Source: Streptomyces gelaticus
GTDB taxonomy: Bacteria > Actinomycetota > Actinomycetes > Streptomycetales > Streptomycetaceae
Assembly (NCBI RefSeq): GCF_014649535.1
Contig: NZ_BMTF01000007.1
Coordinates: 124,001 to 188,000, forward strand
Length of the DNA stretch: 64,000 bases
Reading direction: 5' to 3'
Shown: positions 51,013-58,553 of the stretch, in pieces
How positions within the stretch are numbered: position 1 is the stretch's first letter
How the letters are laid out: each line of letters begins with the position of its first letter
The notes under the pieces: generated by a model
What the model was told of the DNA's origin: nothing
What the model saw: only the letters and a program-made list of their open reading frames with translations
Databases searched by the model: none
Program-made: the position numbers and the translations under genes

Positions 51013-52743
51013 ATGCGGCTGCGCGCACTGCTGGACACCGACGCGCTGGGCCTGCGGCTGCTCGGCGGCGAGGACGAGCTGGACCGCTCGGTCCGTGGCG
51101 TGATGACCACCGACCTGCGGGATCCCAGCCGCTACCTGTCGGGGGGCGAGCTGGTCCTCACCGGTCTCGCCTGGCGCCGGGACGCGGCGGACTCGGAGCC
51201 GTTCGTACGGATCCTGGCGGGGGCCGGGGTCGCCGGGCTCGCGGCGGGCGAGGCGGAGCTCGGCGACATCCCCGGCGATCTGGTGGAGGCCTGTGACCGG
51301 CACCGGCTGCCGCTCTTCGCCGTCCACGAGACCGTCGCGTTCGCGACGATCACCGAGCATGTGGTGCGTCAGGTGTCCGGTGAGCGGGCGGGCGATCTGG
51401 CCGCGGTCGTGGACCGGCACCGCAGGCTGATGACCTCGGGCCCGGCGGGCGGCGGGCCCGAGGTGGTCCTGGATCTCCTCGGATCCGATCTGGACCTGCA
51501 TGCCTGGGTGCTCTCCCCCACCGGGCGGCAGATCGCGGGCGCCGGTGAAACGTCACTGCCCGGACCGGTCGGCGCCGCGCTGGCCGGCCACCATCTGGCC
51601 GCCATGCGTTCCGGCCGCCGGGCCCCGCACCGGGCCACGGTCGAAGGCACCACGTATTCGCTCTTCCCGATCCGGAACAGCGGCCGCGGCGCCGTCCCGG
51701 CCTCCGGCGACGTCCGTGAGTCGGTGCTCTCCGACTGGCTGCTCGCGGTCGAGGCGGACGCGGGCGACTGGCCGCCGGCCCGGCTGGACCTGCTCCAGGG
51801 CGTCACCCAGCTGATCGCCGTCGAACGGGACCGGCGCGACGCGGCCCGTACGGTACGCCGCAGGCTCGCCCAGGAGGTCCTGGAACTGGTCCAGACGGGT
51901 GCCCAGCCGGCCGAGATCGCCGCCAGACTGCGCGTCGCGGCCCCGGTGCTGCTGCCGGGCCTCGGGGCGGCGCCGCACTGGCAGGTCGTGGTGGCGCGGG
52001 TCGAGTGGGGCGGCGCGGAGGACAGGTCCGCCGCCTCCGCCGTCCCGGGCGGCCCGGTCGCCCAGGCGCTGCTGGAGGAGATCCTGGTCGACCCCGCGGT
52101 CACCGGCCCCGACACGGCGGACCGGATCGCGGTCGCCCATTCGGGCGAGGAGGCCGTGGCCCTCGTTCCGCTGCCCGCCGTCACCGGGCCCGCGGCGGAT
52201 CGGGGCGCCGGTGCGGACGACGCGCACGGCGAAGCGCACGAGGATCCCACGCTCCATGCCGATGTACTGCTCGCCGCCGTCCGCGAACCGCTCTCCGCGG
52301 GCCTCGCCGACGACGGCCGGCTGACACTCGGTGTCAGCGCGGCCGTCCATTCGCCCGAGGGGCTGCGCGGCGCCCTGGAGGAGGCCCGGCACGCCCGCCG
52401 GGTGGCGGCGGCCCGCCCCGGCCGGGTCTGCGCGGCCGGACACCACGAACTGGCCTCGCACGTGCTGCTGCTGCCGTTCGTACCGGACGACGTGCGCCGC
52501 GCGTTCACCGCACGGCTGCTCGACCCGCTGCGCGACTACGACCGGCGCCATCGCGCGGAGCTGATCCCGACGCTGGAGGCGTTCCTGGACTGCGACGGCT
52601 CGTGGACCCGCTGCGCGGCCCGGCTCCACCTGCACGTCAACACGTTGCGCTACCGGGTCGGGCGAATCGAGCAGTTGACCGGACGGGACCTTTCACGCCT
52701 GGAGGACAAGCTCGATTTCTTCCTCGCCCTGCGTATGAGCTGA
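51013..52743 (+). CDS. pucR: PucR-family transcriptional regulator of purine catabolism
   Basis: 576 aa. N-terminal PucR domain (residues 1-125: MRLRALLDTDALGLRLLGGE, GGELVLTGLAWRRDAADSEP), a GGDEF-like CdaR middle domain, and a C-terminal PucR HTH (LIPTLEAFLDCDGSWTRCAA, then RLHLHVNTLRYRVGRIEQLT). Bacillus PucR activates purine-degradation genes in response to ureide intermediates. Its divergent placement next to the xdh operon makes it the probable regulator of that operon and perhaps of the urate block. Confidence 0.9.
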   Translation: MRLRALLDTDALGLRLLGGEDELDRSVRGVMTTDLRDPSRYLSGGELVLTGLAWRRDAADSEPFVRILAGAGVAGLAAGEAELGDIPGDLVEACDRHRLPLFAVHETVAFATITEHVVRQVSGERAGDLAAVVDRHRRLMTSGPAGGGPEVVLDLLGSDLDLHAWVLSPTGRQIAGAGETSLPGPVGAALAGHHLAAMRSGRRAPHRATVEGTTYSLFPIRNSGRGAVPASGDVRESVLSDWLLAVEADAGDWPPARLDLLQGVTQLIAVERDRRDAARTVRRRLAQEVLELVQTGAQPAEIAARLRVAAPVLLPGLGAAPHWQVVVARVEWGGAEDRSAASAVPGGPVAQALLEEILVDPAVTGPDTADRIAVAHSGEEAVALVPLPAVTGPAADRGAGADDAHGEAHEDPTLHADVLLAAVREPLSAGLADDGRLTLGVSAAVHSPEGLRGALEEARHARRVAAARPGRVCAAGHHELASHVLLLPFVPDDVRRAFTARLLDPLRDYDRRHRAELIPTLEAFLDCDGSWTRCAARLHLHVNTLRYRVGRIEQLTGRDLSRLEDKLDFFLALRMS

Positions 52744-52890
52744 TTTCCCGGCCCCGGCACGGCTGTTGGCGCCCGAGGCGGTTTGTGAAATCTTTCACCT
52801 GAGATTGAACGAACCCTTGGCCCGGCGCGCCGATCCGTGCTGAGATGCCGCCAGACTCAACAGCTCAATGGCGCGCTCGGGGAGGGCAAT

Positions 52891-53691
52891 GTGGCGCATA
52901 CCGCCATGTCTGGTTCCGGAACGACAGCCGATGACGATCCGCCGCTCCAGACAGCGGTATGGCGGCTGCGGTCGCGTGCCTGCTGGACGGACGCCGCCGC
53001 ACTGCTCGAACCGGGCGCCGGCACCGATCCGGCCGCGGCGCTCCAGCGGACCGCCCTGCTGACCGAACGGTGTCTGTACACCGGAAAGGGCTGGACCGAC
53101 GCCGAGGACGCGCTGCGCACCGCGGAGGCGCTGGCCCACGACGACGACGAACGCGGCGCGGCCGCCTGCGAGCGCGGCCACCTGGCGTACGCATCGACAC
53201 TCCTGGGGGTGCGCGACCGGGCCGACGAGGCCAGTGTCGCGCTGAGCCGGGCCGCCGCGCTGCTCGCCCCGTCCTCCCCGGGCCGCCCGCTGCTGGACTT
53301 CCGGCGGGGCCTGATCGCGCAGAACATCGCCGACTCACCGCAGGCCGCGCGTGCCGCGTACCGCAGGGCCCACGCCGGGGCCACCGCCCGGGGCGACGCA
53401 CTGCTGCTCTCCTCCACCTGGCGCCATCTCGCCCTGCTGTCCCTGCGCGAGGGCGAGCTGGCGGAGGCCCGGCACGGCTTCGCGGAGTCCTTGCGGATCA
53501 GGGAAGAGCTGGGCTATCTGATCGGTACGGCCCCGGCCCTGATCGCCCTCGCGGACTCCGAACCGGAGCCCGAGCTGGCGACCCGGCTGCGCGCCGAGGC
53601 AGGCCGGCTGTTCCGTCTGCTGGGCGGCGTGCCGACATGGCTGGCGCCGCATCTGGACCCGCCTCCGGCACAGACGGCCGAGGCGAACTGA
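52891..53691 (+). CDS. Tetratricopeptide-like helical repeat protein
   Basis: 266 aa of alanine-rich helical pairs (DAEDALRTAEALAHDDDERG, SVALSRAAALLAPSSPGRPL, AELAEARHGFAESLRIREEL type), the last resembling a standard TPR. Cytosolic, no enzymatic motif. GTG at 52891 is chosen because GGAGGG stands 4 bases upstream; ATG at 52906 is an alternative. Just after pucR on the same strand with a 147-bp gap, so probably its own transcript. Function unknown. Confidence 0.65.
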   Translation: MAHTAMSGSGTTADDDPPLQTAVWRLRSRACWTDAAALLEPGAGTDPAAALQRTALLTERCLYTGKGWTDAEDALRTAEALAHDDDERGAAACERGHLAYASTLLGVRDRADEASVALSRAAALLAPSSPGRPLLDFRRGLIAQNIADSPQAARAAYRRAHAGATARGDALLLSSTWRHLALLSLREGELAEARHGFAESLRIREELGYLIGTAPALIALADSEPEPELATRLRAEAGRLFRLLGGVPTWLAPHLDPPPAQTAEAN

Positions 53692-53710
53692 GGGCGGGCG
53701 CCGCTCCCGG

Positions 53711-54460
53711 TCACCCTCCGGCGCCGGTGAAGTGTTCCCGTACGAGCGACTGCACGACGGCCAGGTCCTGGGCGATCAGCGCGTCGAGCAGCGCGGTGTG
53801 CTCGGCCGCGTCGGCGAGGAGGTCGGCGCGGCGGGTGGCGGGGTTGCTCTCCAGCGGCCACTGGGAGCGGCGGTGCAGGTCGTCGGCGACCTGCACCAGC
53901 TGCTCGTTCCCGCAGAGCGCGAGGACCGCGCCGTGGAAGGCCCGGTCGGACTCGGCGTAGCTCGCCCGGTCGCCCACGGCCGCGGCGGCCACCGTGGCCT
54001 CGGCCAGTGGACGCAGGGCGCACCAGGTGCCGGGCGGGACGGTGCGGGCCAGCCGCAGCATCACGGGCACCTCGATCAGGGCCCGCACCTCGGCCAGCTC
54101 GGCGAGCTCGCGCGGGCCGCGCTCGGACACCCGGAACCCGCGGTTCGGTACGACCTCGACGGCGCCCTCGATGGCCAGCTGCTGCATCGCCTCGCGCACC
54201 GGCGTGGCGGAGACCCCGAACCGGGCACCGAGGGCCGGCGCCGAATAGACCTGGCCCGGAACCAGCCGGCCGTCCACCAGGGCGGCGCGCAGCGCCTCCA
54301 GGATCTGGCCGCGTACCGAGTGCCGCCGCACCGCCGGCCGTGGGGCGGGGGGCTCGCCGTGGGTGTGCTCGCCGCGCGCCTGTTCGGGCACCCGGACGAC
54401 CGCCGGGGCGGTCACGGGCGCGGCCGTCCCGCACGCCTCACGCGCTCTGCCCTGCTCCAC
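53711..54460 (-). CDS. GntR-family transcriptional regulator (FCD domain)
   Basis: 249 aa. A disordered N-terminal 45 residues is followed by the winged helix (QILEALRAALVDGRLVPGQV, YSAPALGARFGVSATPVREA, MQQLAIEGAVEVVPNRGFRV) and an all-helical FCD sensor domain with metal-ligand-type residues (RAFHGAVLALCGNEQLVQ, EHTALLDALIAQDLAVVQ). GTG start with AGGAGG 5 bases upstream. Closely similar in its DNA-binding part to the regulator at 62820-63548, so they are paralogues. Possible operator half sites TTGTGCACGA at 54510-54519. Confidence 0.88.
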   Translation of the reverse strand: MEQGRAREACGTAAPVTAPAVVRVPEQARGEHTHGEPPAPRPAVRRHSVRGQILEALRAALVDGRLVPGQVYSAPALGARFGVSATPVREAMQQLAIEGAVEVVPNRGFRVSERGPRELAELAEVRALIEVPVMLRLARTVPPGTWCALRPLAEATVAAAAVGDRASYAESDRAFHGAVLALCGNEQLVQVADDLHRRSQWPLESNPATRRADLLADAAEHTALLDALIAQDLAVVQSLVREHFTGAGG

Positions 54461-54560
54461 TCGGACCTCCTCGGCCTGCCGCCGGCGCGGCTCGCGCGTG
54501 CCATGCCCTTTGTGCACGATAGGCGCAGGAGGCCGCAGTTCAAACATCGATCCGGTCGGG

Positions 54561-54579
54561 TAAGGTAAGGCTAACCTGC
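54561..54579 (+). promoter_or_regulatory. Iron box (DmdR/IdeR-type)
   Basis: TAAGGTAAGGCTAACCTGC matches the actinobacterial DtxR-family consensus TTAGGTTAGGCTAACCTAA at most positions. It lies 28 bases before the FhuF-like start, so the gene should be repressed when iron is plentiful. Confidence 0.8.
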
Positions 54580-54606
54580 AAACGGTCGCGATTCGGTGGT
54601 CCCTGC

Positions 54607-55455
54607 ATGACACTCCCCGCCCTGCTTCCCGGCACCACGGCGTCCGCAGTGACGGACGCCTACGCACGCCTGGCCGAGGTCTTTCCCGGGCTCCGGGCAC
54701 GGGTGCTGGGCGATGGCGAGAGCGCCCCCGGCGGCGCCGGCTGGGTGGGTGCGGACGAGCTCGCGGCGGGCGGCGCCGCACTCGACGCCTTCCTCGCCTG
54801 GGACCACGCCCAGGTGGTGCGGGACTACGGGCAGGAGCCCCGGCCCGACGTGGTCGCGAGTTTCGGGCTGCACCGCTACGCCTGGCCCGCCTGTCTGCTG
54901 GTGACGGTGCCCTGGTTCCTCCATCGGCGGGTGCCCCGGATTCCCGTCGCGGATGTGGCCTTCCAGCGGGCGCTGGGCCATCTGACCCTCCGCGTGAGGG
55001 AGTTCGCCTGCCTGCCGGACGACCCGGCGGCCGTACTGCCGGGTGCCCGGGTGGTGCCCGACGAGGCGGCGCTGCGGGCCGAGGTGCTCGCGGCGGTGGC
55101 CGACCACATCGGCCCGGTGCTCGACGGATTCGGACCCCGGATGCGGCGCGGCAGACGCGCACTGTGGGGCATGGCGACGGACGAGATCGTCGAGGGACTC
55201 TGGTACATCGCCCATCTGCTCGGTGAGGAGCGACGGGCGATGGCCGAGCTGGAGGCGCTCCTGCCGGGCACCACGAAGCCGTACGTCGGCTCCGCGGGCT
55301 TCCGCGATCTGACCGGGCCGGACGGCGAGTCGCTGCCCACCCGCGACCGGGCGAGCTGCTGTCTCTTCTACACCCTGCGCCCCGAGGACACCTGCGTCAC
55401 CTGCCCTCGCACCTGCGACGCCGACCGGGTACGGAAGCTGACGCCCGCTCACTGA
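54607..55455 (+). CDS. FhuF-like siderophore-iron reductase (2Fe-2S)
   Basis: 282 aa. FhuF family: N-terminal alpha-helical region, GLHRYAWPACLLVTVPWFLH in the centre and the C-terminal 2Fe-2S motif SCCLFYTLRPEDTCVTCPRTC with the CC-x(10+)-C-x2-C spacing of ferric siderophore reductases. It releases iron from imported siderophores in the cytosol. Controlled by the iron box just upstream. No siderophore cluster is visible nearby, so it serves siderophores made or imported from elsewhere. Confidence 0.88.
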   Translation: MTLPALLPGTTASAVTDAYARLAEVFPGLRARVLGDGESAPGGAGWVGADELAAGGAALDAFLAWDHAQVVRDYGQEPRPDVVASFGLHRYAWPACLLVTVPWFLHRRVPRIPVADVAFQRALGHLTLRVREFACLPDDPAAVLPGARVVPDEAALRAEVLAAVADHIGPVLDGFGPRMRRGRRALWGMATDEIVEGLWYIAHLLGEERRAMAELEALLPGTTKPYVGSAGFRDLTGPDGESLPTRDRASCCLFYTLRPEDTCVTCPRTCDADRVRKLTPAH

Positions 55456-55570
55456 TCAGCACCACTCGCGCGGGTAGTACAATTCGAACGCAACTCATCG
55501 GACGCGTGCGGTTATTCGAGCCGATCCCGGTCATCCGTGCGCCGTACCGACCCAATGGCGTTCTCTTGCC

Positions 55571-55601
55571 CCGAAACCCCCTGGGCACGATGGGGTTTCG
55601 G
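55571..55601 (+). terminator. Hairpin between FhuF-like and DUF2637 genes
   Basis: Perfect 10-bp inverted repeat CCGAAACCCC / GGGGTTTCGG with an 11-base loop, extended by flanking TTGC/GCAA with a bulge. It lies 115 bases after the reductase stop and 45 before the next start, so it could terminate the first or sit in the leader of the second. Confidence 0.5.
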
Positions 55602-55646
55602 CAATCATGGCGCCCGAAATGCCCTACGCGATGCAAGGGACCGCGC

Positions 55647-56720
55647 ATGAGACTGACCGACATATCGCTGAATTGGCTGCTTCCGGGCGCCGTGCTGCTC
55701 GTGGGAGTCCTGGCGGCGGTGGCGGTGGTCGCGCGCGGCAAGCGCGCTGCTGACGCATCCGCGGCCGAGGACAGCTGGGAACGCAGCGAGGAACGCCGCA
55801 GACGCAAGGAAGCCCTGTACGCCACCGCCTCCTACGTCCTGCTGTTCTGCTGTGCGGCGGTCGCCGCCGCACTCTCCTTCCACGGGCTCGTCGGCTTCGG
55901 CGAGCAGAATCTCGGCCTCTCCGGGGGCTGGGAGTACCTCGTCCCCTTCGGCCTCGACGGCGCGGCCATGTTCTGCTCCGTGCTCGCGGTGCGCGAGGCC
56001 AGCCACGGTGACGCGGCACTCGGCTCACGCCTGCTCGTATGGACGTTCGCCGGTGCCGCCGCCTGGTTCAACTGGGTGCACGCGCCGCGCGGCATGGGCC
56101 ACGCGGGCGCCCCGCAGTTCTTCGCGGGGATGTCGCTCTCGGCGGCCGTGCTCTTCGACCGGGCCCTGAAGCAGACCCGCCGGGCAGCGCTGCGCGAGCA
56201 GGGCCTGGTGCCCCGCCCGCTGCCGCAGATCCGGATCGTACGGTGGCTGCGCGCCCCCCGGGAGACCTTCAACGCCTGGTCGTTGATGCTGCTGGAAGGC
56301 GTACGCACGCTGGACGAGGCCGTCGAAGAGGTACGTGAGGACAGGCGGGAGAAGGAGCAGAACCGTCTGCGCAGGAAGGACCAGGAGAAGCTGGACCGGG
56401 CCCACATCAAGGCGCTGAACCGGCAGAACCGGGCCTGGCGCCGGATCGGCCGCGGCGGCACCCAGGTGGACGTCCAGGCCATCGCCCCCACGGCGGGCTC
56501 CGCGCCCGTCGTGGAGCCCGCCATAACCGAGCCGGGACAACTGCCGTTGCGTCCGCGGCCATCCCTGCAAGCCGTGACGGGGCGGAGCGCCGATACTCCG
56601 GATCGGAGCCCGGCTGACCCGGTCACCGTCGACCTCACCGCCGAGGACGACACCCAGGCACTGCCCCGGCTCGACTCGCTGGAGCGGAAACTGAAGGATC
56701 TGGAGCAGCAGTTCGGCTGA
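55647..56720 (+). CDS. DUF2637 membrane protein (SpdB-like)
   Basis: 357 aa. Four predicted transmembrane helices (LNWLLPGAVLLVGVLAAVAV, ATASYVLLFCCAAVAAALSF, GWEYLVPFGLDGAAMFCSVL, WTFAGAAAWFNWVHAPRGMG), then a long charged coiled region (EDRREKEQNRLRRKDQEKLD) and a disordered tail. The DUF2637 family includes SpdB spread proteins of Streptomyces plasmids and many chromosomal homologues. No other conjugation gene (TraB-type) is present, so a chromosomal house role is likely. Confidence 0.78.
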   Translation: MRLTDISLNWLLPGAVLLVGVLAAVAVVARGKRAADASAAEDSWERSEERRRRKEALYATASYVLLFCCAAVAAALSFHGLVGFGEQNLGLSGGWEYLVPFGLDGAAMFCSVLAVREASHGDAALGSRLLVWTFAGAAAWFNWVHAPRGMGHAGAPQFFAGMSLSAAVLFDRALKQTRRAALREQGLVPRPLPQIRIVRWLRAPRETFNAWSLMLLEGVRTLDEAVEEVREDRREKEQNRLRRKDQEKLDRAHIKALNRQNRAWRRIGRGGTQVDVQAIAPTAGSAPVVEPAITEPGQLPLRPRPSLQAVTGRSADTPDRSPADPVTVDLTAEDDTQALPRLDSLERKLKDLEQQFG

Positions 56721-56738
56721 TCCCCAGCCCCCACCAAA

Positions 56739-56776
56739 GGCCCTGACGGCCCGGTCCCTGCCGGCCCGTCAGGGCC
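56739..56776. terminator. Bidirectional terminator between DUF2637 and HATPase genes
   Basis: 11-bp perfect inverted repeat (GGCCCTGACGG) flanked by AAA on one side and TTT on the other, so it is U-tailed in both directions. The stop codon of the convergent HATPase gene falls inside the right arm. Confidence 0.85.
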
Positions 56777-57224
56777 TTTCGCCCTCCAGCTCGAACCAGA
56801 CGACCTTGCCCAGCGCATGCGCGCCGACTCCCCAGGCGTCCGCGAGACTCCGCACCAGGAGCAGCCCCCGGCCATGCGTACCGTCGTCGGCGTTCGGTAC
56901 GTACGACAGGGGCAGTCCGGACATGAAGTCCCTCACCTCCACCCGAAGTCTGGCCGTCGCCAGGCTCACTGTGACGACCGCGCCATGTCTCGTATGGATC
57001 AGTGCGTTGGTCACCAGCTCGCTCAGCAGGAGCTCCGCCACCTCGGCGGGCTCACCCTGCCACCGGTAGCGCAGGAACTCCCGTAACGCGCCGCGTACTT
57101 CACTCACGGCCGCCAGATCGGTATGGGCCAGTCTGCGATGCAGCCGGACCGGTTGCCGTCCCTTTGCCCCCGGATCGTGCACGGCCTCGTCTTCCATGGA
57201 ATCGGCATCTCCCTGACGTTCCAT
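56769..57224 (-). CDS. HATPase/anti-sigma-factor-like ATP-binding protein
   Basis: 151 aa. GHKL ATPase domain of the RsbW/SpoIIAB type found in many streptomycete single-domain proteins: N-box ELLLSELVTNALIHTRHG, then RVEVRDFMSGLPLSYVPNAD (G1) and GTHGRGLLLVRSLADAWGV (G2 with lid glycines). It probably phosphorylates or sequesters an anti-anti-sigma or sigma factor; partner not adjacent. The ATG at 57224 (GGGGGAG upstream) is chosen over a longer frame. Confidence 0.8.
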   Translation of the reverse strand: MERQGDADSMEDEAVHDPGAKGRQPVRLHRRLAHTDLAAVSEVRGALREFLRYRWQGEPAEVAELLLSELVTNALIHTRHGAVVTVSLATARLRVEVRDFMSGLPLSYVPNADDGTHGRGLLLVRSLADAWGVGAHALGKVVWFELEGERP

Positions 57225-57506
57225 CGTCTCCCCCGCCCGCACAGTGGATCGCCCCCTGTTCGTCGTTCCGGTCGCCCAGGTCGCCTGCTTCTCGTCGCAC
57301 TCCTCCACGGAGCACGTTCACCGGATGCATGCCCCACAGACGGGCCGCCACGCTTGTCGACTCATCAATAAGTGAACGGAGAGCCGAATCGGCCCGGGAG
57401 CTGCGGGACATCTGCGCGACACATTTCCTTCTTACGATCAACTTCCAAAAAATTCACATCGGTTGGCGTTGACGGGACTGTATCTACGCGCGTCATCATG
57501 GTGGCT

Positions 57507-57932
57507 ATGCGAATCCCCCCACGGATCACCACGCTCGGTGGCGCAGCCGCCCTCCTGTCCGTCCTCCTCGTCGGAGCCCCGGCCACCGCGGCCACGGCCA
57601 CGACCGGATCCACGGCCCCGTCCGCCTCCTTTGCCTCCATCACGTCGGTCGGCAGCATCTGTTACTCGGCGCTGCCGGCCCAGGCACACGACACCCTCGA
57701 TCTCATAGACGCGGGCGGCCCGTTCCCGTACTCGCAGGACGGCTCCGTCTTCCAGAACCGTGAAGGCGTCCTGCCCGGCCGGAGCACCGGCTACTACCAC
57801 GAGTACACGGTCGTCACGCCCGGCTCCCCGACCCGCGGCGCGCGTCGGATCGTCACCGGCGAGAGGGCGCAGGAGGACTACTACACCAGCGACCACTACG
57901 CCACCTTCGACCTGATAGACCAGGGCTGCTGA
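57507..57932 (+). CDS. Secreted guanyl-specific ribonuclease (RNase Sa-like, N1/T1 family)
   Basis: 141 aa precursor with a signal peptide ending near ATAAT. The mature part matches RNase Sa of Streptomyces aureofaciens: catalytic Glu99 in GYYHEYTVVTPG, Arg110 and Arg114 in PTRGARRIVTG, His130 in DYYTSDHYATF, and the disulfide pair Cys52/Cys141. GGPFPYSQDGSVFQNRE is the substrate loop. It cleaves RNA after guanine outside the cell, for nutrition or competition. An in-frame ATG 9 bases upstream is an alternative start. A barstar-type inhibitor is encoded 135 bp downstream. Confidence 0.93.
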   Translation: MRIPPRITTLGGAAALLSVLLVGAPATAATATTGSTAPSASFASITSVGSICYSALPAQAHDTLDLIDAGGPFPYSQDGSVFQNREGVLPGRSTGYYHEYTVVTPGSPTRGARRIVTGERAQEDYYTSDHYATFDLIDQGC

Positions 57933-58067
57933 AGCCCGTCCCTCCTGACCGGTCCGCGCCGTAGCCCCCCACCTGCGGCGCGGATCAAGGACGCGGGGCC
58001 GCGGCCTGCCGGACCACGGGCCGCGGTCGGCGTCCGCCACCTCGCTCACGCTTGTACGCTCCCTTTC

Positions 58068-58457
58068 ATGACCGTGACCTATGTGATCGACGGCTCCCGG
58101 GTCACCGGCCTGGAACGCTTCTGGGAAGTGATCGGCGAGGCCGTGAACGGTCCCGGCGGATACTTCGGCCGCAACCTCGACGCCCTCGCGGACTGTCTGG
58201 GCGGCGGGATGGGCACCCCGGACGACGGCGACTTCGTCTTCGAGTGGCGGGACCACGCGCTCTCCGCGCGGGCCCTGGGCCACGAGGAGACGGCCCGTCA
58301 GCTGCGGCGGAGCCTGGAGCGGGCGCATCCCACCAACCGGCCCGCGATCCAGGAGAGGCTCGACGAGGCCCTGGCCGGACGGGGGCCGACGCTCTTCGAC
58401 CTGATCGTGGAGATCCTGGCGCAGGGCGCGACGCCGGGCACGCTGCGGCTGTCGTGA
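58068..58457 (+). CDS. Barstar-family ribonuclease inhibitor
   Basis: 129 aa. Barstar fold: TYVIDGSRVTGLERFWEVIG at the start and the key helix YFGRNLDALADCLGGG, where Asp38 and Asp42 occupy the positions of barstar Asp35 and Asp39 that fill the ribonuclease active site. Cytosolic, no signal peptide. It most likely protects the cell from the RNase Sa-like enzyme encoded just upstream on the same strand. The 135-bp gap suggests its own promoter. The C-terminal 40 residues are a helical extension beyond the 90-aa Bacillus protein. Confidence 0.88.
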   Translation: MTVTYVIDGSRVTGLERFWEVIGEAVNGPGGYFGRNLDALADCLGGGMGTPDDGDFVFEWRDHALSARALGHEETARQLRRSLERAHPTNRPAIQERLDEALAGRGPTLFDLIVEILAQGATPGTLRLS

Positions 58458-58496
58458 GCCCCGGACCGGGTCCGGCGGACGCGCCCCGGGACGGAA

Positions 58497-58533
58497 CCGG
58501 CCGGCCGAGCGGGAACTTCACTCGGCCGGCCGG
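58497..58533. terminator. Bidirectional terminator between barstar and collagenase genes
   Basis: Perfect 13-bp inverted repeat (CCGGCCGGCCGAG) with an 11-base loop, 39 bases after the barstar stop and 20 bases from the end of the convergent collagenase gene. Confidence 0.85.
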
Positions 58534-58553
58534 CACCATGGGGGTCGCGGGGA

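Noticed and set aside
55647..56720. DUF2637/SpdB-like gene as evidence of an integrated plasmid
   Set aside because: No TraB-type translocase, replication gene, integrase or attachment repeat is nearby; chromosomal DUF2637 genes are common in Streptomyces.
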